Shown piece after piece: positions 44,051-52,784 of a stretch of 64,000 nt of DNA. Location of the stretch: the NCBI GenBank assembly GCA_045537285.1, contig JAZSPC010000052.1, positions 7,627 to 71,626 on the forward strand, given 5' to 3'. The first letter of the stretch is position 1. Each line of letters opens with the position of its first letter. The translations under genes and the position numbers were made by a program. This stretch comes from HGM13634 sp045537285 (GTDB lineage: Bacteria > Bacillota > Clostridia > TANB77 > CAG-508). The notes under the pieces are model-generated. The model saw nothing but the letters and a program-made list of their open reading frames with translations, was not told the origin of the DNA and did not search any database.

Positions 44051-45806
44051 CTTCTGTAATCTGATTGTCATATTTCGCAAAAGCTACTCTTTTTAAAAGT
44101 TTATTTGCTTCTATAACTTGAATTGTAATTTTATCTCCCATTTTATATACTGTATTTGTATGTTCTCCTATTAATTGTTTGCGTTCATCATTATATATAA
44201 AATATTCATTTCCTAAGTTTTCAAATCGAATTAGGCCTTCTACTGTATTTTCTAGCTCTACAAATATCCCGAATTGTGTTACACCACTTATTATTCCTTC
44301 ATAAATTTCACCAATTTTATTTTCCATGTATTCAGCTTTTTTTAAATCAATTGATTCTCTTTCTGCTTTTTGTGCTATTTTTTCTTTCTCAGAAGATTTT
44401 TCTGCATATTTTACTGCAATTTCATTTTGTTCTTCTTTGAATTGTTCATCTACTAAATAGTTATTCTCTAAATATTTAGATATTATTCTATGAATATATA
44501 AATCCGGATATCTTCTTATTGGTGATGTAAAGTGACAGTAGTATTTACCAGCTATTCCAAAATGTCCTTTGTTTTCCGCTTCATATCTTGCAACTTTTAG
44601 AGTTCTTAATATTAAATTTGAAATTACCTTTTCTTCATCTTTTCCTTTTATATCTTCTAGAATACTTGCAAATACTTTTGGGTGTATATTTTCTTTACTT
44701 CCTTTTATTTTATAACCAAAATTATATAAAAAGCTATTTAATTCTTTTACTTTTTCTTCGTCTGGTGCTTCGTGAACTCTGTATATAAATGGTGCTTCTA
44801 ACCAGAAGAACTTTTCTGCAACAGCTTCATTTGCTGTAAGCATAAATTGCTCAATGATTGTGTTTGAAAATTTAATTTCATATCTTCCTACATTTATTGC
44901 ATAACCATTTTTGCTTAATGTTACTTTACTCTCTGGTATATCTAAATCTAGGTATCCGTGTTCTTTTCTTTTATTTTCTAGAATATGGGCAAGCTCTGCC
45001 ATTAATCTAAAATGTTCTATATATTGTATATAAGGGTTTAAATCTTCTTGTATTTCTTCTTTTTTATCTAAATCAAGTAATGCTTGTACAATATTATATG
45101 ACATTCTTTTAGTAACATTAATTACACCTTTTGTCACATCTGCTGATATTGTATTTCCGTTTTTATCTATTTCCGTTATAACTGAAAGTGTAAGTCTATC
45201 TACACCTTCATTTAAACTACAAATACCATTTGATAATTTTTTAGGAAGCATTGGTATAACTCTATCTAGCATATACACACTAGTCCCCCTAACTACTGCT
45301 TCTTTATCTATTAGACTGCTTGCTTTTACATAGTGGCTTACATCAGCAATATGCACTTTTAATATATATGTTCCGCTTTCAGTTCTTTCTACTGAAACAG
45401 CATCATCTAAGTCTTTTGCATCTTCACCATCTATTGTAAATATAGTTTCTCCTCTAAAATCACGTCTACCTTTAATTTCATTTTCTGAAACTTCTTGTGC
45501 TATTTTCTTAGCTTCATCTAATACTGGTTTTGGAAATTCATTAGGCAGGTTATATTGCTTTATAATTGAAAGCATATCAACTCCTGCAACATCTATATTT
45601 CCTATTACCTCTACTATTTTACCTTCTGGTTTTTTACCATTTTCCTCTGGTTTTGTTATTTCTACAACTACTTTATCATCATTTTTTGCTCCACTAAAAT
45701 ACTTCTTTGATATAAAAATATCTTTACTATCTTTTTTGTTATCTGGAATAACAAAACCAAAGCTTTTATTGTTTTTAAAAGTTCCTACTAATCTTATTTT
45801 TTCCAT
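44043..45806 (-). CDS. rnr: Ribonuclease R (RNB-family 3'-5' exoribonuclease)
   Basis: Degrades structured RNA processively and, with tmRNA, defective messages. 587 residues from the chosen ATG: one cold-shock-like domain (about 1-75), the RNB catalytic domain with the metal site in TIDGEDAKDLDDAVSV (near 125-140) and the conserved HFTSPIRRYPDLYIHR, and a C-terminal S1 domain (about 500-575). It lacks the extra N-terminal helix-turn-helix and first cold-shock domain of enteric RNase R, so it is on the short side. Start 45806 (AAGGAAG upstream) is preferred because the longer frame runs into the secG terminator. In many bacteria secG-rnr(-smpB) are neighbours; secG is here, smpB is not. Confidence 0.94.
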   Translation of the reverse strand: MEKIRLVGTFKNNKSFGFVIPDNKKDSKDIFISKKYFSGAKNDDKVVVEITKPEENGKKPEGKIVEVIGNIDVAGVDMLSIIKQYNLPNEFPKPVLDEAKKIAQEVSENEIKGRRDFRGETIFTIDGEDAKDLDDAVSVERTESGTYILKVHIADVSHYVKASSLIDKEAVVRGTSVYMLDRVIPMLPKKLSNGICSLNEGVDRLTLSVITEIDKNGNTISADVTKGVINVTKRMSYNIVQALLDLDKKEEIQEDLNPYIQYIEHFRLMAELAHILENKRKEHGYLDLDIPESKVTLSKNGYAINVGRYEIKFSNTIIEQFMLTANEAVAEKFFWLEAPFIYRVHEAPDEEKVKELNSFLYNFGYKIKGSKENIHPKVFASILEDIKGKDEEKVISNLILRTLKVARYEAENKGHFGIAGKYYCHFTSPIRRYPDLYIHRIISKYLENNYLVDEQFKEEQNEIAVKYAEKSSEKEKIAQKAERESIDLKKAEYMENKIGEIYEGIISGVTQFGIFVELENTVEGLIRFENLGNEYFIYNDERKQLIGEHTNTVYKMGDKITIQVIEANKLLKRVAFAKYDNQITEET

Positions 45807-45828
45807 TTTTTCTTCCTTACAAATTATT

Positions 45829-45857
45829 AAAAAAGAGGCTATCAAAATTATAGCCTC
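45829..45857 (-). terminator. Terminator between secG and rnr
   Basis: GAGGCTAT / ATAGCCTC stem (45835-45857) followed by T6 on the reverse strand. It may be leaky, since no clear promoter was found for rnr. Confidence 0.8.
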
Positions 45858-45867
45858 ATATTATTAT

Positions 45868-46125
45868 TTACATTTGTGCTAAAGGATATACAATGTTTAA
45901 AGCAACTGTTACAATAGCTAACGCTATTCCAAATATAACTGTTAATCTTCTTAACATACCACTTCTTGTTCTTCCTTTATTTTTATCTAAGAAATTGTTT
46001 GCTGCTGCTCCTGTTATTGTTCCTGACAATCCTTGATCTTCTTTGTTTTGTGACATTGTAAGTATTATTACTCCTAAGGCTAATATGATATCTACTATAA
46101 TTAAAAATATTTTTAAAATTTGCAT
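45868..46125 (-). CDS. secG: Preprotein translocase subunit SecG
   Basis: 85-residue membrane subunit of SecYEG. Two hydrophobic helices (about 3-24 and 62-82) flank the cytoplasmic loop with NKEDQGLSGTITGAAANNF and RSGMLRRLTVIFGI. GGGAGG precedes the start. Confidence 0.95.
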   Translation of the reverse strand: MQILKIFLIIVDIILALGVIILTMSQNKEDQGLSGTITGAAANNFLDKNKGRTRSGMLRRLTVIFGIALAIVTVALNIVYPLAQM

Positions 46126-46170
46126 TTTGTTTCCTCCCTAAGCTACTGCTATTATTAATTAACATATGTT

Positions 46171-46199
46171 ATTTTAACACATTATTCCAATAATTGCAA
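46171..46199 (-). promoter_or_regulatory. Promoter of secG
   Basis: Reverse strand TTGCAA (46194-46199), 17-base spacer, TAAAAT (46171-46176) with TGTG before it. It starts 16 bases after tRNA-Leu(CAA). Confidence 0.65.
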
Positions 46200-46214
46200 C
46201 ATTTATTGAAAATT

Positions 46215-46297
46215 TGGTACCGATGGTGGGACTCGAACCCACATGGTTTCCCGCTGGATTTTGAGTCCAGTGCGTCTACCGATTCCGCCACATCGGC
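46215..46297 (-). tRNA. tRNA-Leu(CAA)
   Basis: Class II tRNA: acceptor GCCGATG / CATCGGT (one G-T pair), discriminator A and encoded CCA. Anticodon stem CTGGA/TCCAG with loop CTCAAAA, anticodon CAA; variable arm GCGGGAAACCATGT; T loop TTCGAGT. Confidence 0.95.
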
Positions 46298-46308
46298 TTA
46301 TATATACA

Positions 46309-46340
46309 AAAAGTATGCTAATAAATATTAGCATACTTTT
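46309..46340 (-). terminator. Terminator of tsaE
   Basis: Perfect stem AAAAGTATGCTAAT / ATTAGCATACTTTT with a four-base loop, between tsaE and the tRNA-Leu gene on the same strand. Confidence 0.85.
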
Positions 46341-46355
46341 TTATAAAAATCAAGA

Positions 46356-46778
46356 CTATTTTTCTTCTATAATAATTATTCTTTTTTCAAGGTTTTCTTC
46401 ATCTTTTTGTATATCTATTTTTATATAATGCCCTGGTAAAGCATCTTCTATTATCTCTCCCCATTCTATTATACAAATACCTCTTGAAAAATATTCTTCT
46501 CCACCTATTGCATAAAATTCATCTATGTCAGACAATCTGTATACATCAAAGTGATATATATTTGCTTTCTCATTTTTATATTCATTTACTATTGTAAATG
46601 TTGGGCTTGATATTTCACTTTCTAATCCAAAATATGATAAAAAACCTTCTGTAAATTTTGTTTTTCCAGCTCCCAATTCACCATTTAAAATAATTAATGC
46701 ATTACTCTCTATTTTACTTGCTATTTCTCTTGCTATATTTTTTGTTTCTTGTTCTGAATATGATTCTAATCTTTTCAT
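46356..46778 (-). CDS. tsaE: tRNA threonylcarbamoyladenosine synthesis ATPase TsaE
   Basis: P-loop ATPase that works with TsaB and TsaD to form t6A37 in ANN-reading tRNAs. 140 residues with NGELGAGKTKFTEGFL (Walker A near 36-43), SSPTFTIVNEY, YHFDVYRLSD and ICIIEWGE, all standard. Neither tsaB nor tsaD is next to it in this window; the patatin-like gene lies upstream. Confidence 0.95.
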   Translation of the reverse strand: MKRLESYSEQETKNIAREIASKIESNALIILNGELGAGKTKFTEGFLSYFGLESEISSPTFTIVNEYKNEKANIYHFDVYRLSDIDEFYAIGGEEYFSRGICIIEWGEIIEDALPGHYIKIDIQKDEENLEKRIIIIEEK

Positions 46779-46832
46779 TTTTTCTCCTAAATATTTTATA
46801 CTCTAATATTTTAGCAGATTTTATAAAATTAA

Positions 46833-47672
46833 TCAAGTTCGTATAATTTCCTTTATCTTTTCCAAATTATCTATTACTGCATTATATCCATATTTATAGC
46901 ATGAATCTAACTTTTCTGTATCTAATAAACCGGTTTTATCTGTGTAAACATTTAATACAAAATCTGCTTGTTTTAGATTTTCTTCTGATATTTTTTCTCC
47001 CATTATATCTATCGTTTTCATTGTCATATCCATTATATTACTATCTTCATTTATTTTTTCACTATTAAATTTCACACCAATTACAATATCTGCCCCTTGT
47101 TTTTTTACTTCTTCCACAGGAATATTATCCAATGCACCTCCATCTATAAATGCATGATTTTTATACTCACATGGACTAAATACAGCAGTAAAACTACTAC
47201 TTGCTCTTATTGCTTTTCCAACAGATATATCTGTAATATATTTTTCTTCTTCTTTTGGTGGATTATTAGTAAATACATATTCTTTACAATTCATTAAATC
47301 AACCGTTGGTATAACCACAGGCATTTTTATATCACTTATATTATATATTCCCTGCCTATTAATAACCTCATCAAATATTTTTTCAACACTATTTCCTGTT
47401 TTTAACCCTTTTAATGTTATTCTCTTATTTAACATATAACTCTTTATTATGGGCTTTGTATTAATTCTTGCAATATCTGCTGAATACTTTTTAAATAGTG
47501 TATATATATTGTATGGTGAATATCCAGAAGCATATAGCATTGCTATCATGCTTCCTGAACTTGTTCCACCTATTATATCTATTTTAATTCCATTATCTTC
47601 TAATGCTTTAAGCACACCCGCATGTGCAATTCCACGTATTCCTCCACCCGATAAAGCAATTCCTAATTTCAT
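46833..47672 (-). CDS. Patatin-like phospholipase (RssA type)
   Basis: 279-residue lipid acyl hydrolase candidate. The oxyanion loop is LSGGGIRGIAHAGVL at the very start, the nucleophile Ser lies in GGTSSGSMIA (near 39), and the catalytic Asp in AFIDGGALDNIPV (near 175). No signal peptide, so cytoplasmic or membrane-associated. Substrate unknown. The start follows AAGGGG. Confidence 0.92.
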   Translation of the reverse strand: MKLGIALSGGGIRGIAHAGVLKALEDNGIKIDIIGGTSSGSMIAMLYASGYSPYNIYTLFKKYSADIARINTKPIIKSYMLNKRITLKGLKTGNSVEKIFDEVINRQGIYNISDIKMPVVIPTVDLMNCKEYVFTNNPPKEEEKYITDISVGKAIRASSSFTAVFSPCEYKNHAFIDGGALDNIPVEEVKKQGADIVIGVKFNSEKINEDSNIMDMTMKTIDIMGEKISEENLKQADFVLNVYTDKTGLLDTEKLDSCYKYGYNAVIDNLEKIKEIIRT

Positions 47673-47733
47673 AAAAAACCCCTTCTAAAATAATATTTAT
47701 ATATATTATTCACAAAAAGGATTTTGTTTAAAC

Positions 47734-47760
47734 AAAAAAGACGACTTTATCGTCGTCTTC
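47734..47760 (-). terminator. Terminator of the rpsF operon
   Basis: AAGACGAC / GTCGTCTT stem then a T run on the reverse strand, right after rpsR. Confidence 0.88.
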
Positions 47761-47764
47761 TTTA

Positions 47765-48046
47765 TTAGTTTTGTGCGTATGGTAATATAGCTATATGTCT
47801 TGCTCTTTTTACTGCTAATGTTATATCTCTTTGATGTTTTGCGCAAGCACCTGTTGCTCTTCTTGGTAATATTTTACCTTTTTCGTTAACATACTTTTTC
47901 ATTTGGTCTGCGTTTTTGTAATCTAATACTAAATCTTTATTAGCACATAAAGCACAAACTTTTTTTCTCATTTTTCTGAATTTTGGATTGAAATCCTCAT
48001 CATTATTTCTGTTATTTCTTCTATTATTTTGCTTTTTATCAGCCAT
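47765..48046 (-). CDS. rpsR: Ribosomal protein S18
   Basis: Small-subunit platform protein that pairs with S6. 93 residues with an Asn/Arg-rich N-terminus, a CALC pair and a further ACAKHQRD cysteine (zinc-form remnants), and the typical ending RARHIAILPY. 15 bases after ssb. Confidence 0.97.
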   Translation of the reverse strand: MADKKQNNRRNNRNNDEDFNPKFRKMRKKVCALCANKDLVLDYKNADQMKKYVNEKGKILPRRATGACAKHQRDITLAVKRARHIAILPYAQN

Positions 48047-48061
48047 TTTTATTCCTCCCTA

Positions 48062-48484
48062 TTAGAATGGTAGGTCATCAGAAGATGTTACTTCAAATTC
48101 CGGGCTTGAACTAGCAATACTGCTTCCAAAAGTATTTTCAAAGCTTGCTGATGCATCTCCATCTCTTTTGCTATCTGCAAAATATGCTTCTTCTGCAACT
48201 ACTTCTGTAACATATCTTTTTTGTCCTTGTTCATCTTCCCAATTTCTTACTTGTAATCTTCCTATTACACCTACTTGTTGTCCCTTTTTAAAATATTTAC
48301 TGCAAAACTCCCCCAGTTTGCTCCAAGCAACTACATTTATAAAGTCTGCTTGTCTTTCTTCCCCAGGTCTTGTAAATCTTCTATTTACAGCTATACTAAA
48401 ACTTGCTACTAATGTATTGTTTGTTTGAGTATATCTAACCTCTGGATCTCTTGTTAATCTTCCCATTAAAATTACTTTGTTCAT
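48062..48484 (-). CDS. ssb: Single-stranded DNA-binding protein
   Basis: Coats single-stranded DNA in replication and repair. 140 residues: OB fold (MNKVILMGRLTRDPEVRYTQ, FINVVAWSKLGEFCSKYFKKG) and a Ser-rich linker ending in the conserved acidic tip SSDDLPF that binds partner proteins. In the usual rpsF-ssb-rpsR order. Confidence 0.97.
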   Translation of the reverse strand: MNKVILMGRLTRDPEVRYTQTNNTLVASFSIAVNRRFTRPGEERQADFINVVAWSKLGEFCSKYFKKGQQVGVIGRLQVRNWEDEQGQKRYVTEVVAEEAYFADSKRDGDASASFENTFGSSIASSSPEFEVTSSDDLPF

Positions 48485-48508
48485 ATTTTACTCCTTAAAC
48501 TAATATAA

Positions 48509-48793
48509 TTAGTCTTCTTTTTTAACTGTTATAAATTTCATAACACTGTCGTCTATTCTGTAATTTCTTTCAAGTTCTGCAATTAATTCTGGTTTAGCTT
48601 CGAAATTGAATACTGCATAAAAACCTTCTTTGTTTTTAGCTATTTCATAAGCTAATCTTCTTTTTCCTAATTCGTCAACAGATTCTACTTTTCCGTCATT
48701 ATTAATTATATCTGTAAATTTTTTAATTAAAGTTTTGATTCCTTCATCATCTACAGATGGATTAATAATGATAACACTTTCGTATTTGTTCAT
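48509..48793 (-). CDS. rpsF: Ribosomal protein S6
   Basis: 94-residue small-subunit protein (MNKYESVIIINPSVDDEG, GKRRLAYEIAKNKEGFYAVF). The ATG at 48793 is set by GAGGAGGTG just upstream; the frame is open further back across the leader and promoter, which is not coding. First gene of rpsF-ssb-rpsR. Confidence 0.97.
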   Translation of the reverse strand: MNKYESVIIINPSVDDEGIKTLIKKFTDIINNDGKVESVDELGKRRLAYEIAKNKEGFYAVFNFEAKPELIAELERNYRIDDSVMKFITVKKED

Positions 48794-48804
48794 TATTTTC
48801 ACCT

Positions 48805-48848
48805 CCTCTTGGATATATAACCCACTTAGGTTTAAGTGAGTAAGGGTT
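48805..48848 (-). promoter_or_regulatory. Leader hairpin of rpsF
   Basis: Between promoter and rpsF the transcript can fold CACTTA-AACC-TAAGTG, closed by AACC/GGTT around a small bulge. The S6:S18 complex binds a leader hairpin in many bacteria, but the CCG element I would expect is not seen here, so this is only a candidate. Confidence 0.35.
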
Positions 48849-48883
48849 AAAAAATAGTCAATGTATTTTTTAACATTGACTAT
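48849..48883 (-). terminator. Terminator of the second pilin-like gene
   Basis: Perfect 11-base stem ATAGTCAATGT / ACATTGACTAT with an eight-base loop and a T run. Its upstream arm overlaps the -10 box of the rpsF promoter. Confidence 0.85.
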
Positions 48884-48910
48884 TATACTATATATTCTTA
48901 AAATTTGCAA
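48882..48910 (-). promoter_or_regulatory. Promoter of rpsF-ssb-rpsR
   Basis: Reverse strand TTGCAA (48905-48910), 17-base spacer, TATAAT (48882-48887). It lies between the stop of the second pilin-like gene and that gene's terminator. Confidence 0.8.
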
Positions 48911-48936
48911 GCGTTTTTATAATTCTAAAAATTTAT

Positions 48937-51075
48937 TTATTCTTCTACATATTGTATCCCTGTTGGATTAATTACTACTGGACGTACACCCAAAGTTATT
49001 GAGTTCCACCCGGAAGCATGATAAGTACCACCTGAATATCTTATATTATGACTATATAAATATCCACTCCATCCATAATTTGTTCCTATTCTTAGATAAG
49101 TATCACAATCTAAATTTGAATATGTCCCATTTTCTTCGAAAGTTTCATATCCTGTTTCCAAAATATTCCTAGCAGATACCCAATAATTTACTCCTACATT
49201 TAATATACCAAGTTCCGTCAATTTATTAACATCTACCTTATATATTGATTCATCACTTGAAGCTTTTAAAGTTATATTTGTAAATCTTTTAAAAACTCCA
49301 TTATATCCTACCGAGCTATGTTCTCCTGCTGTATCAGTGCTCTCCCCTATACTTCTAACACCTTCATTATCTGATGCTGTTATTATATTTTTGCAAAAAT
49401 TATTAATTGTTGTTATAGCATTATTATAGGAAGTTACTGCTACTTCATTATACTCTCCTGTAATTCCATCTCCATCCAAGTCTTCTGGCTCTGTTATTGT
49501 TGGATCTGTATGTCCTAATGTTAATCCATTACCATTTTTATCGTACATTACATTTGAACTTACTATTTCTAATTTTCCTTCCTCTGATGTTAATACTACC
49601 CAATCTTCTAAGGTTCCATCTTTATTACTATCATATTTCACGATTTCCCCTTCTTTTGCTATTTTATTGTATGTGTCACCGCATTTACTACATGTATATA
49701 TTCTCTTTTCAGCTTTTATTGTAATATTATAACTATGTCCTAACATACTTCCATATTCAAATGTACTTGTCCCTTTCGCTCCACAATTTACGCAACTGTA
49801 ATAATATACTGACGCCGATGTACATGTAGCTGCTGTTTTTAAGTATTGTGATGATGTATCTTGTTTTGTATAAGTATGTTCTAAGGTAGAAACAGTCTCT
49901 GTTTTAGTTGCTCCACAATTTGTACACGTGTATGTTTTCACACCTGTTGTTGTACATGTAGCTGCTGTTGTTACTGTTCCTTCATCAAAATCATGTCCTA
50001 ATACACTTCCATATTCAAATGTACTTGTTCCTTTTGCTCCGCAATCTACGCAACTGTAATAATATACTGCCGTTGATGTACATGTGGCACCTGTTTTTAA
50101 ATATTGTGATGATGTATCTTGTTTTGTATATCTATGTTCTAATGCAGAAACAGTTTCTGTTTTAGTTGCAGTACATCCATTATAAGTACATGCATATTCT
50201 ATCTTTCCTTCTTCTGTACATGTTGCTGCTTTTGTTGTTTCACCACTATCCCATATATGTGTAATATGAGTTTCTAATGTTATTGTTGTAATCTCTGAAT
50301 AATTTGGAGTACTTGCATTATCGTAAGTTCTTGCTTCTATATTATACAGACCATTTTCTGATATAGTAAACAATACCCTGCTATCTTCATTATGATTAAT
50401 TTCTTCTTCACTTGATTCGTTTTCAACTGTATAGCTAGTCCCTCCTACACCAGACCAGCTATCTTCTCCCGGTACAATTTCTACTTCTACCGCAGTTATA
50501 TATACTCCTTCATCATTCCTTTCTCCTGAAATTATATTTATTTGTGGTCTGGAAGGTGGAATATTATCTGTTAATGTTCCACCTGGTTTTATATAATAAT
50601 AGCTTTTTTCTTTTAAACTTATTCCTTCTACATAATAAATGGTATGAGTATTTTCATTAATAACATAAACATCTTCTAGGTTATATGGTATATCTTCCGA
50701 ACCATTTTCCACATAATCTTTCCATGCTTCAAATCCGTCTTCTCCATAGTTTAATGATATTCCATCCAAAGCTTCTAAGTCCAAAATATAGTAAACAGAA
50801 TTATCTATTGGATTTCTTGTAAATGTTATTTTTGTCTCATCAAGTTGAAGTGGTTCATTAGAAGACCTGTCTCTTAATACTGGTAATCCCCCATATCTTA
50901 AATAGTAATTTGACACTTTATCTTCTAGCAATCCTATATCATTTACCATTTTATTAAATTCATTAATTTGAAATCTATCTAATGATATATATACTACGGT
51001 TGAAGATATTATTAACATTAATCCTATTGTTATAATTAGTGATATTAGTGTTATTCCATTTTTTTTCTTTATCAT
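48937..51075 (-). CDS. Pilin-like surface protein with Cys-pair repeats
   Basis: 712 residues. A prepilin-type start (KKKNGITLISLIITIGLML) with Gly before the hydrophobic helix. Residues about 271-461 hold four to five repeats in which HxY/W is followed by ATCT...G...YxCxxCG (GVKTYTCTNCGATKTETVS, YYYSCVDCGAKGTSTF), likely small zinc or disulfide domains. Residues about 478-712 form the C-terminal domain shared with the gene at 12247-14659 (KYDSNKDGTLEDWVVL, SYNNAITTINNFCK, DNEGVRSIG, SITLGVRPVVINPTGI). Probably exported and anchored by its N-terminal helix; no pilus assembly genes are in the window. It starts 42 bases after spoIVFB. Confidence 0.82.
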   Translation of the reverse strand: MIKKKNGITLISLIITIGLMLIISSTVVYISLDRFQINEFNKMVNDIGLLEDKVSNYYLRYGGLPVLRDRSSNEPLQLDETKITFTRNPIDNSVYYILDLEALDGISLNYGEDGFEAWKDYVENGSEDIPYNLEDVYVINENTHTIYYVEGISLKEKSYYYIKPGGTLTDNIPPSRPQINIISGERNDEGVYITAVEVEIVPGEDSWSGVGGTSYTVENESSEEEINHNEDSRVLFTISENGLYNIEARTYDNASTPNYSEITTITLETHITHIWDSGETTKAATCTEEGKIEYACTYNGCTATKTETVSALEHRYTKQDTSSQYLKTGATCTSTAVYYYSCVDCGAKGTSTFEYGSVLGHDFDEGTVTTAATCTTTGVKTYTCTNCGATKTETVSTLEHTYTKQDTSSQYLKTAATCTSASVYYYSCVNCGAKGTSTFEYGSMLGHSYNITIKAEKRIYTCSKCGDTYNKIAKEGEIVKYDSNKDGTLEDWVVLTSEEGKLEIVSSNVMYDKNGNGLTLGHTDPTITEPEDLDGDGITGEYNEVAVTSYNNAITTINNFCKNIITASDNEGVRSIGESTDTAGEHSSVGYNGVFKRFTNITLKASSDESIYKVDVNKLTELGILNVGVNYWVSARNILETGYETFEENGTYSNLDCDTYLRIGTNYGWSGYLYSHNIRYSGGTYHASGWNSITLGVRPVVINPTGIQYVEE

Positions 51076-51116
51076 TTGCTTATCTCCTTACAATTTACTA
51101 TAATTTAATTTTATAA

Positions 51117-51758
51117 TTAATTATAAGTTTTGTCAATTATTTTACATATTTTTCTATATGTGTAGTATTTTCTGTTTTCTTTAATTGTAATACTCCATAA
51201 AGCTATAACCAAGACTAATATTGCTATATTTTTATATATAATTATTAATATGCTTGCTAACATTGTTAATAGTATAACTAATGGATTTGTTATTAAGTTT
51301 ATGTATTCATTTGATTTTCTATTTCCGAAAAAAACTTTTAACAAATTTTTTAATATTCTTCCACCATCTAACGGATATATTGGTATTAAATTAAATATAA
51401 ATATTAAAAAATTAGAATAAATTATATTGCTATCCATATTAAATATTACTCCAAATATAGCAATTAATAAATTAACTAATGGTCCAACTAATGCTATAAT
51501 TATTTTTTTAACAGCTATTATATTAGATTTTAAAATCTTTTTATTGTAATCTTCTACTTTGGTATGAAAATCTATCGAAAATCCTAATGGCATTATTCTT
51601 AAAGTATCTGGTTTAAAACCCAAAAGCACTCCACATACTAAATGTGCAAGCTCATGTAAAAGAGCAAATAACATAGCAAGTGCATAAATTTCTATTTGAT
51701 TGGTTAGTATAAACAATATTAAAATCAAAAAAATATTTAAATTTAATCTTATCTTCAC
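51117..51758 (-). CDS. spoIVFB: Intramembrane metalloprotease, SpoIVFB-like (M50)
   Basis: Site-2-type protease; in Bacillus SpoIVFB cuts pro-sigma-K in the mother cell. 213 residues with about four to five membrane helices; zinc ligands HELAH (ALLHELAHLVCGVLLG, near 34-38) and the aspartate in IPIYPLDGGRILKNLL (near 132). It starts with GTG at 51758 after GGAG. The call to SpoIVFB rests on size and on the adjacent SpoIVFA-like gene. Confidence 0.82.
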   Translation of the reverse strand: MKIRLNLNIFLILILFILTNQIEIYALAMLFALLHELAHLVCGVLLGFKPDTLRIMPLGFSIDFHTKVEDYNKKILKSNIIAVKKIIIALVGPLVNLLIAIFGVIFNMDSNIIYSNFLIFIFNLIPIYPLDGGRILKNLLKVFFGNRKSNEYINLITNPLVILLTMLASILIIIYKNIAILVLVIALWSITIKENRKYYTYRKICKIIDKTYN

Positions 51759-51777
51759 TTTATCACCGCTCCTTCTT

Positions 51778-52716
51778 TTAGAATTGTATTACTAATTTAG
51801 GATTAATATATCTATTTTTGTATCGAATTTCTAAATGAAGGTGTGGGCCTGTTGATGTTCCTGTTGACCCAACAGTTGCTATTGTTTGTCCTATTTTTAT
51901 TTTATCTCCTACTTTTACTTTTAATTTTTGGCAATGTGCATAAACTGTCATTACATCACCATTTACAATTTTTATAAACTTACCATATTCTTTATTTTCT
52001 TCTGCAACTTTAACAGTACCTTCCATTGCAGCTTTTATATATGTCCCCAAATTTGCTGCAATATCTATGCCTTTATGATCAGTTGTCATTCCATCTATTA
52101 TAGCTTCTCTATCTCCAAATTCTGATGTAATAGTTCCATTTAATGGCTTTTGGAATTGGCATAATTGGGATAATTTCTCCACATCTAATTCCATTTGAGT
52201 TTTAGCTGTTTCTTCTACTTTCTGTTCTTCAACATCTTCCAAATTTTTATTATCTGATGTTTCATTTTCTTTATTTTCATTATCTTCTTTTATTACATTT
52301 TCTGTTTGAATAGAATTATTTTCTATTATTACAGTATTTTGTACCGCACTATTTTCTAATATATTTTGAACTATATTATTTTTTTCGATAGCTTGATTTG
52401 AATCTATTGGTGAAGATATAAATAGCATAAAATTATTATAAAGTTCTCCAAAATTTATATCATGATTTAATATTTCACTTGTGTTTTTAATTATATCTGC
52501 CGAAAAAACATAATTAGTTGTAGATATTAAATAAAAAACTGTATATATTAACAAACAAATTATAATTTGTATTATCATTTTTTTAAATAATTTATAATCC
52601 TTTTTCTCATTTACATTTACTCGTGTTGCGTTGGTTTTATAATTATTATTGTTTCTTCTTTGTGATATTTCTATTGCTCGTCTTATTTTTTCTTCATCTG
52701 ATAGTATTCTTTCCAT
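51778..52716 (-). CDS. spoIVFA: M23-domain membrane protein, SpoIVFA-like
   Basis: 312 residues: a basic cytoplasmic start, one membrane helix (about 44-66), a long Asn/Glu-rich linker and a C-terminal M23 (LytM) domain (about 185-312) with HKGIDIAANLG, VYAHCQKLKV and GPHLHLEIRYKN. In Bacillus SpoIVFA holds SpoIVFB inactive until signalled. Located 19 bases upstream of the SpoIVFB-like gene, the usual arrangement. The ATG at 52716 (AAGAGGTG upstream) replaces a GTG three codons earlier. Confidence 0.8.
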   Translation of the reverse strand: MERILSDEEKIRRAIEISQRRNNNNYKTNATRVNVNEKKDYKLFKKMIIQIIICLLIYTVFYLISTTNYVFSADIIKNTSEILNHDINFGELYNNFMLFISSPIDSNQAIEKNNIVQNILENSAVQNTVIIENNSIQTENVIKEDNENKENETSDNKNLEDVEEQKVEETAKTQMELDVEKLSQLCQFQKPLNGTITSEFGDREAIIDGMTTDHKGIDIAANLGTYIKAAMEGTVKVAEENKEYGKFIKIVNGDVMTVYAHCQKLKVKVGDKIKIGQTIATVGSTGTSTGPHLHLEIRYKNRYINPKLVIQF

Positions 52717-52724
52717 AAAAAACA

Positions 52725-52770
52725 CCTCTTCTTTATCAATAGTTTTGTAAACTATATTCTAAAAAAGAGG
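52725..52770 (-). terminator. Hairpin overlapping the spoIVFA ribosome site
   Basis: AACCTCTT and AAGAGGTG can pair around an inner perfect stem ATAGTTT/AAACTAT, and T6 follows, running into the spoIVFA start codon. It may terminate the upstream gene and also hide the ribosome site. Confidence 0.55.
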
Positions 52771-52784
52771 TTTTATTCCATAAT

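Noticed and set aside
45983..46165. A 60-codon reverse frame overlapping secG
   Set aside because: Out of frame with secG, no ribosome site, and it runs into the secG leader.
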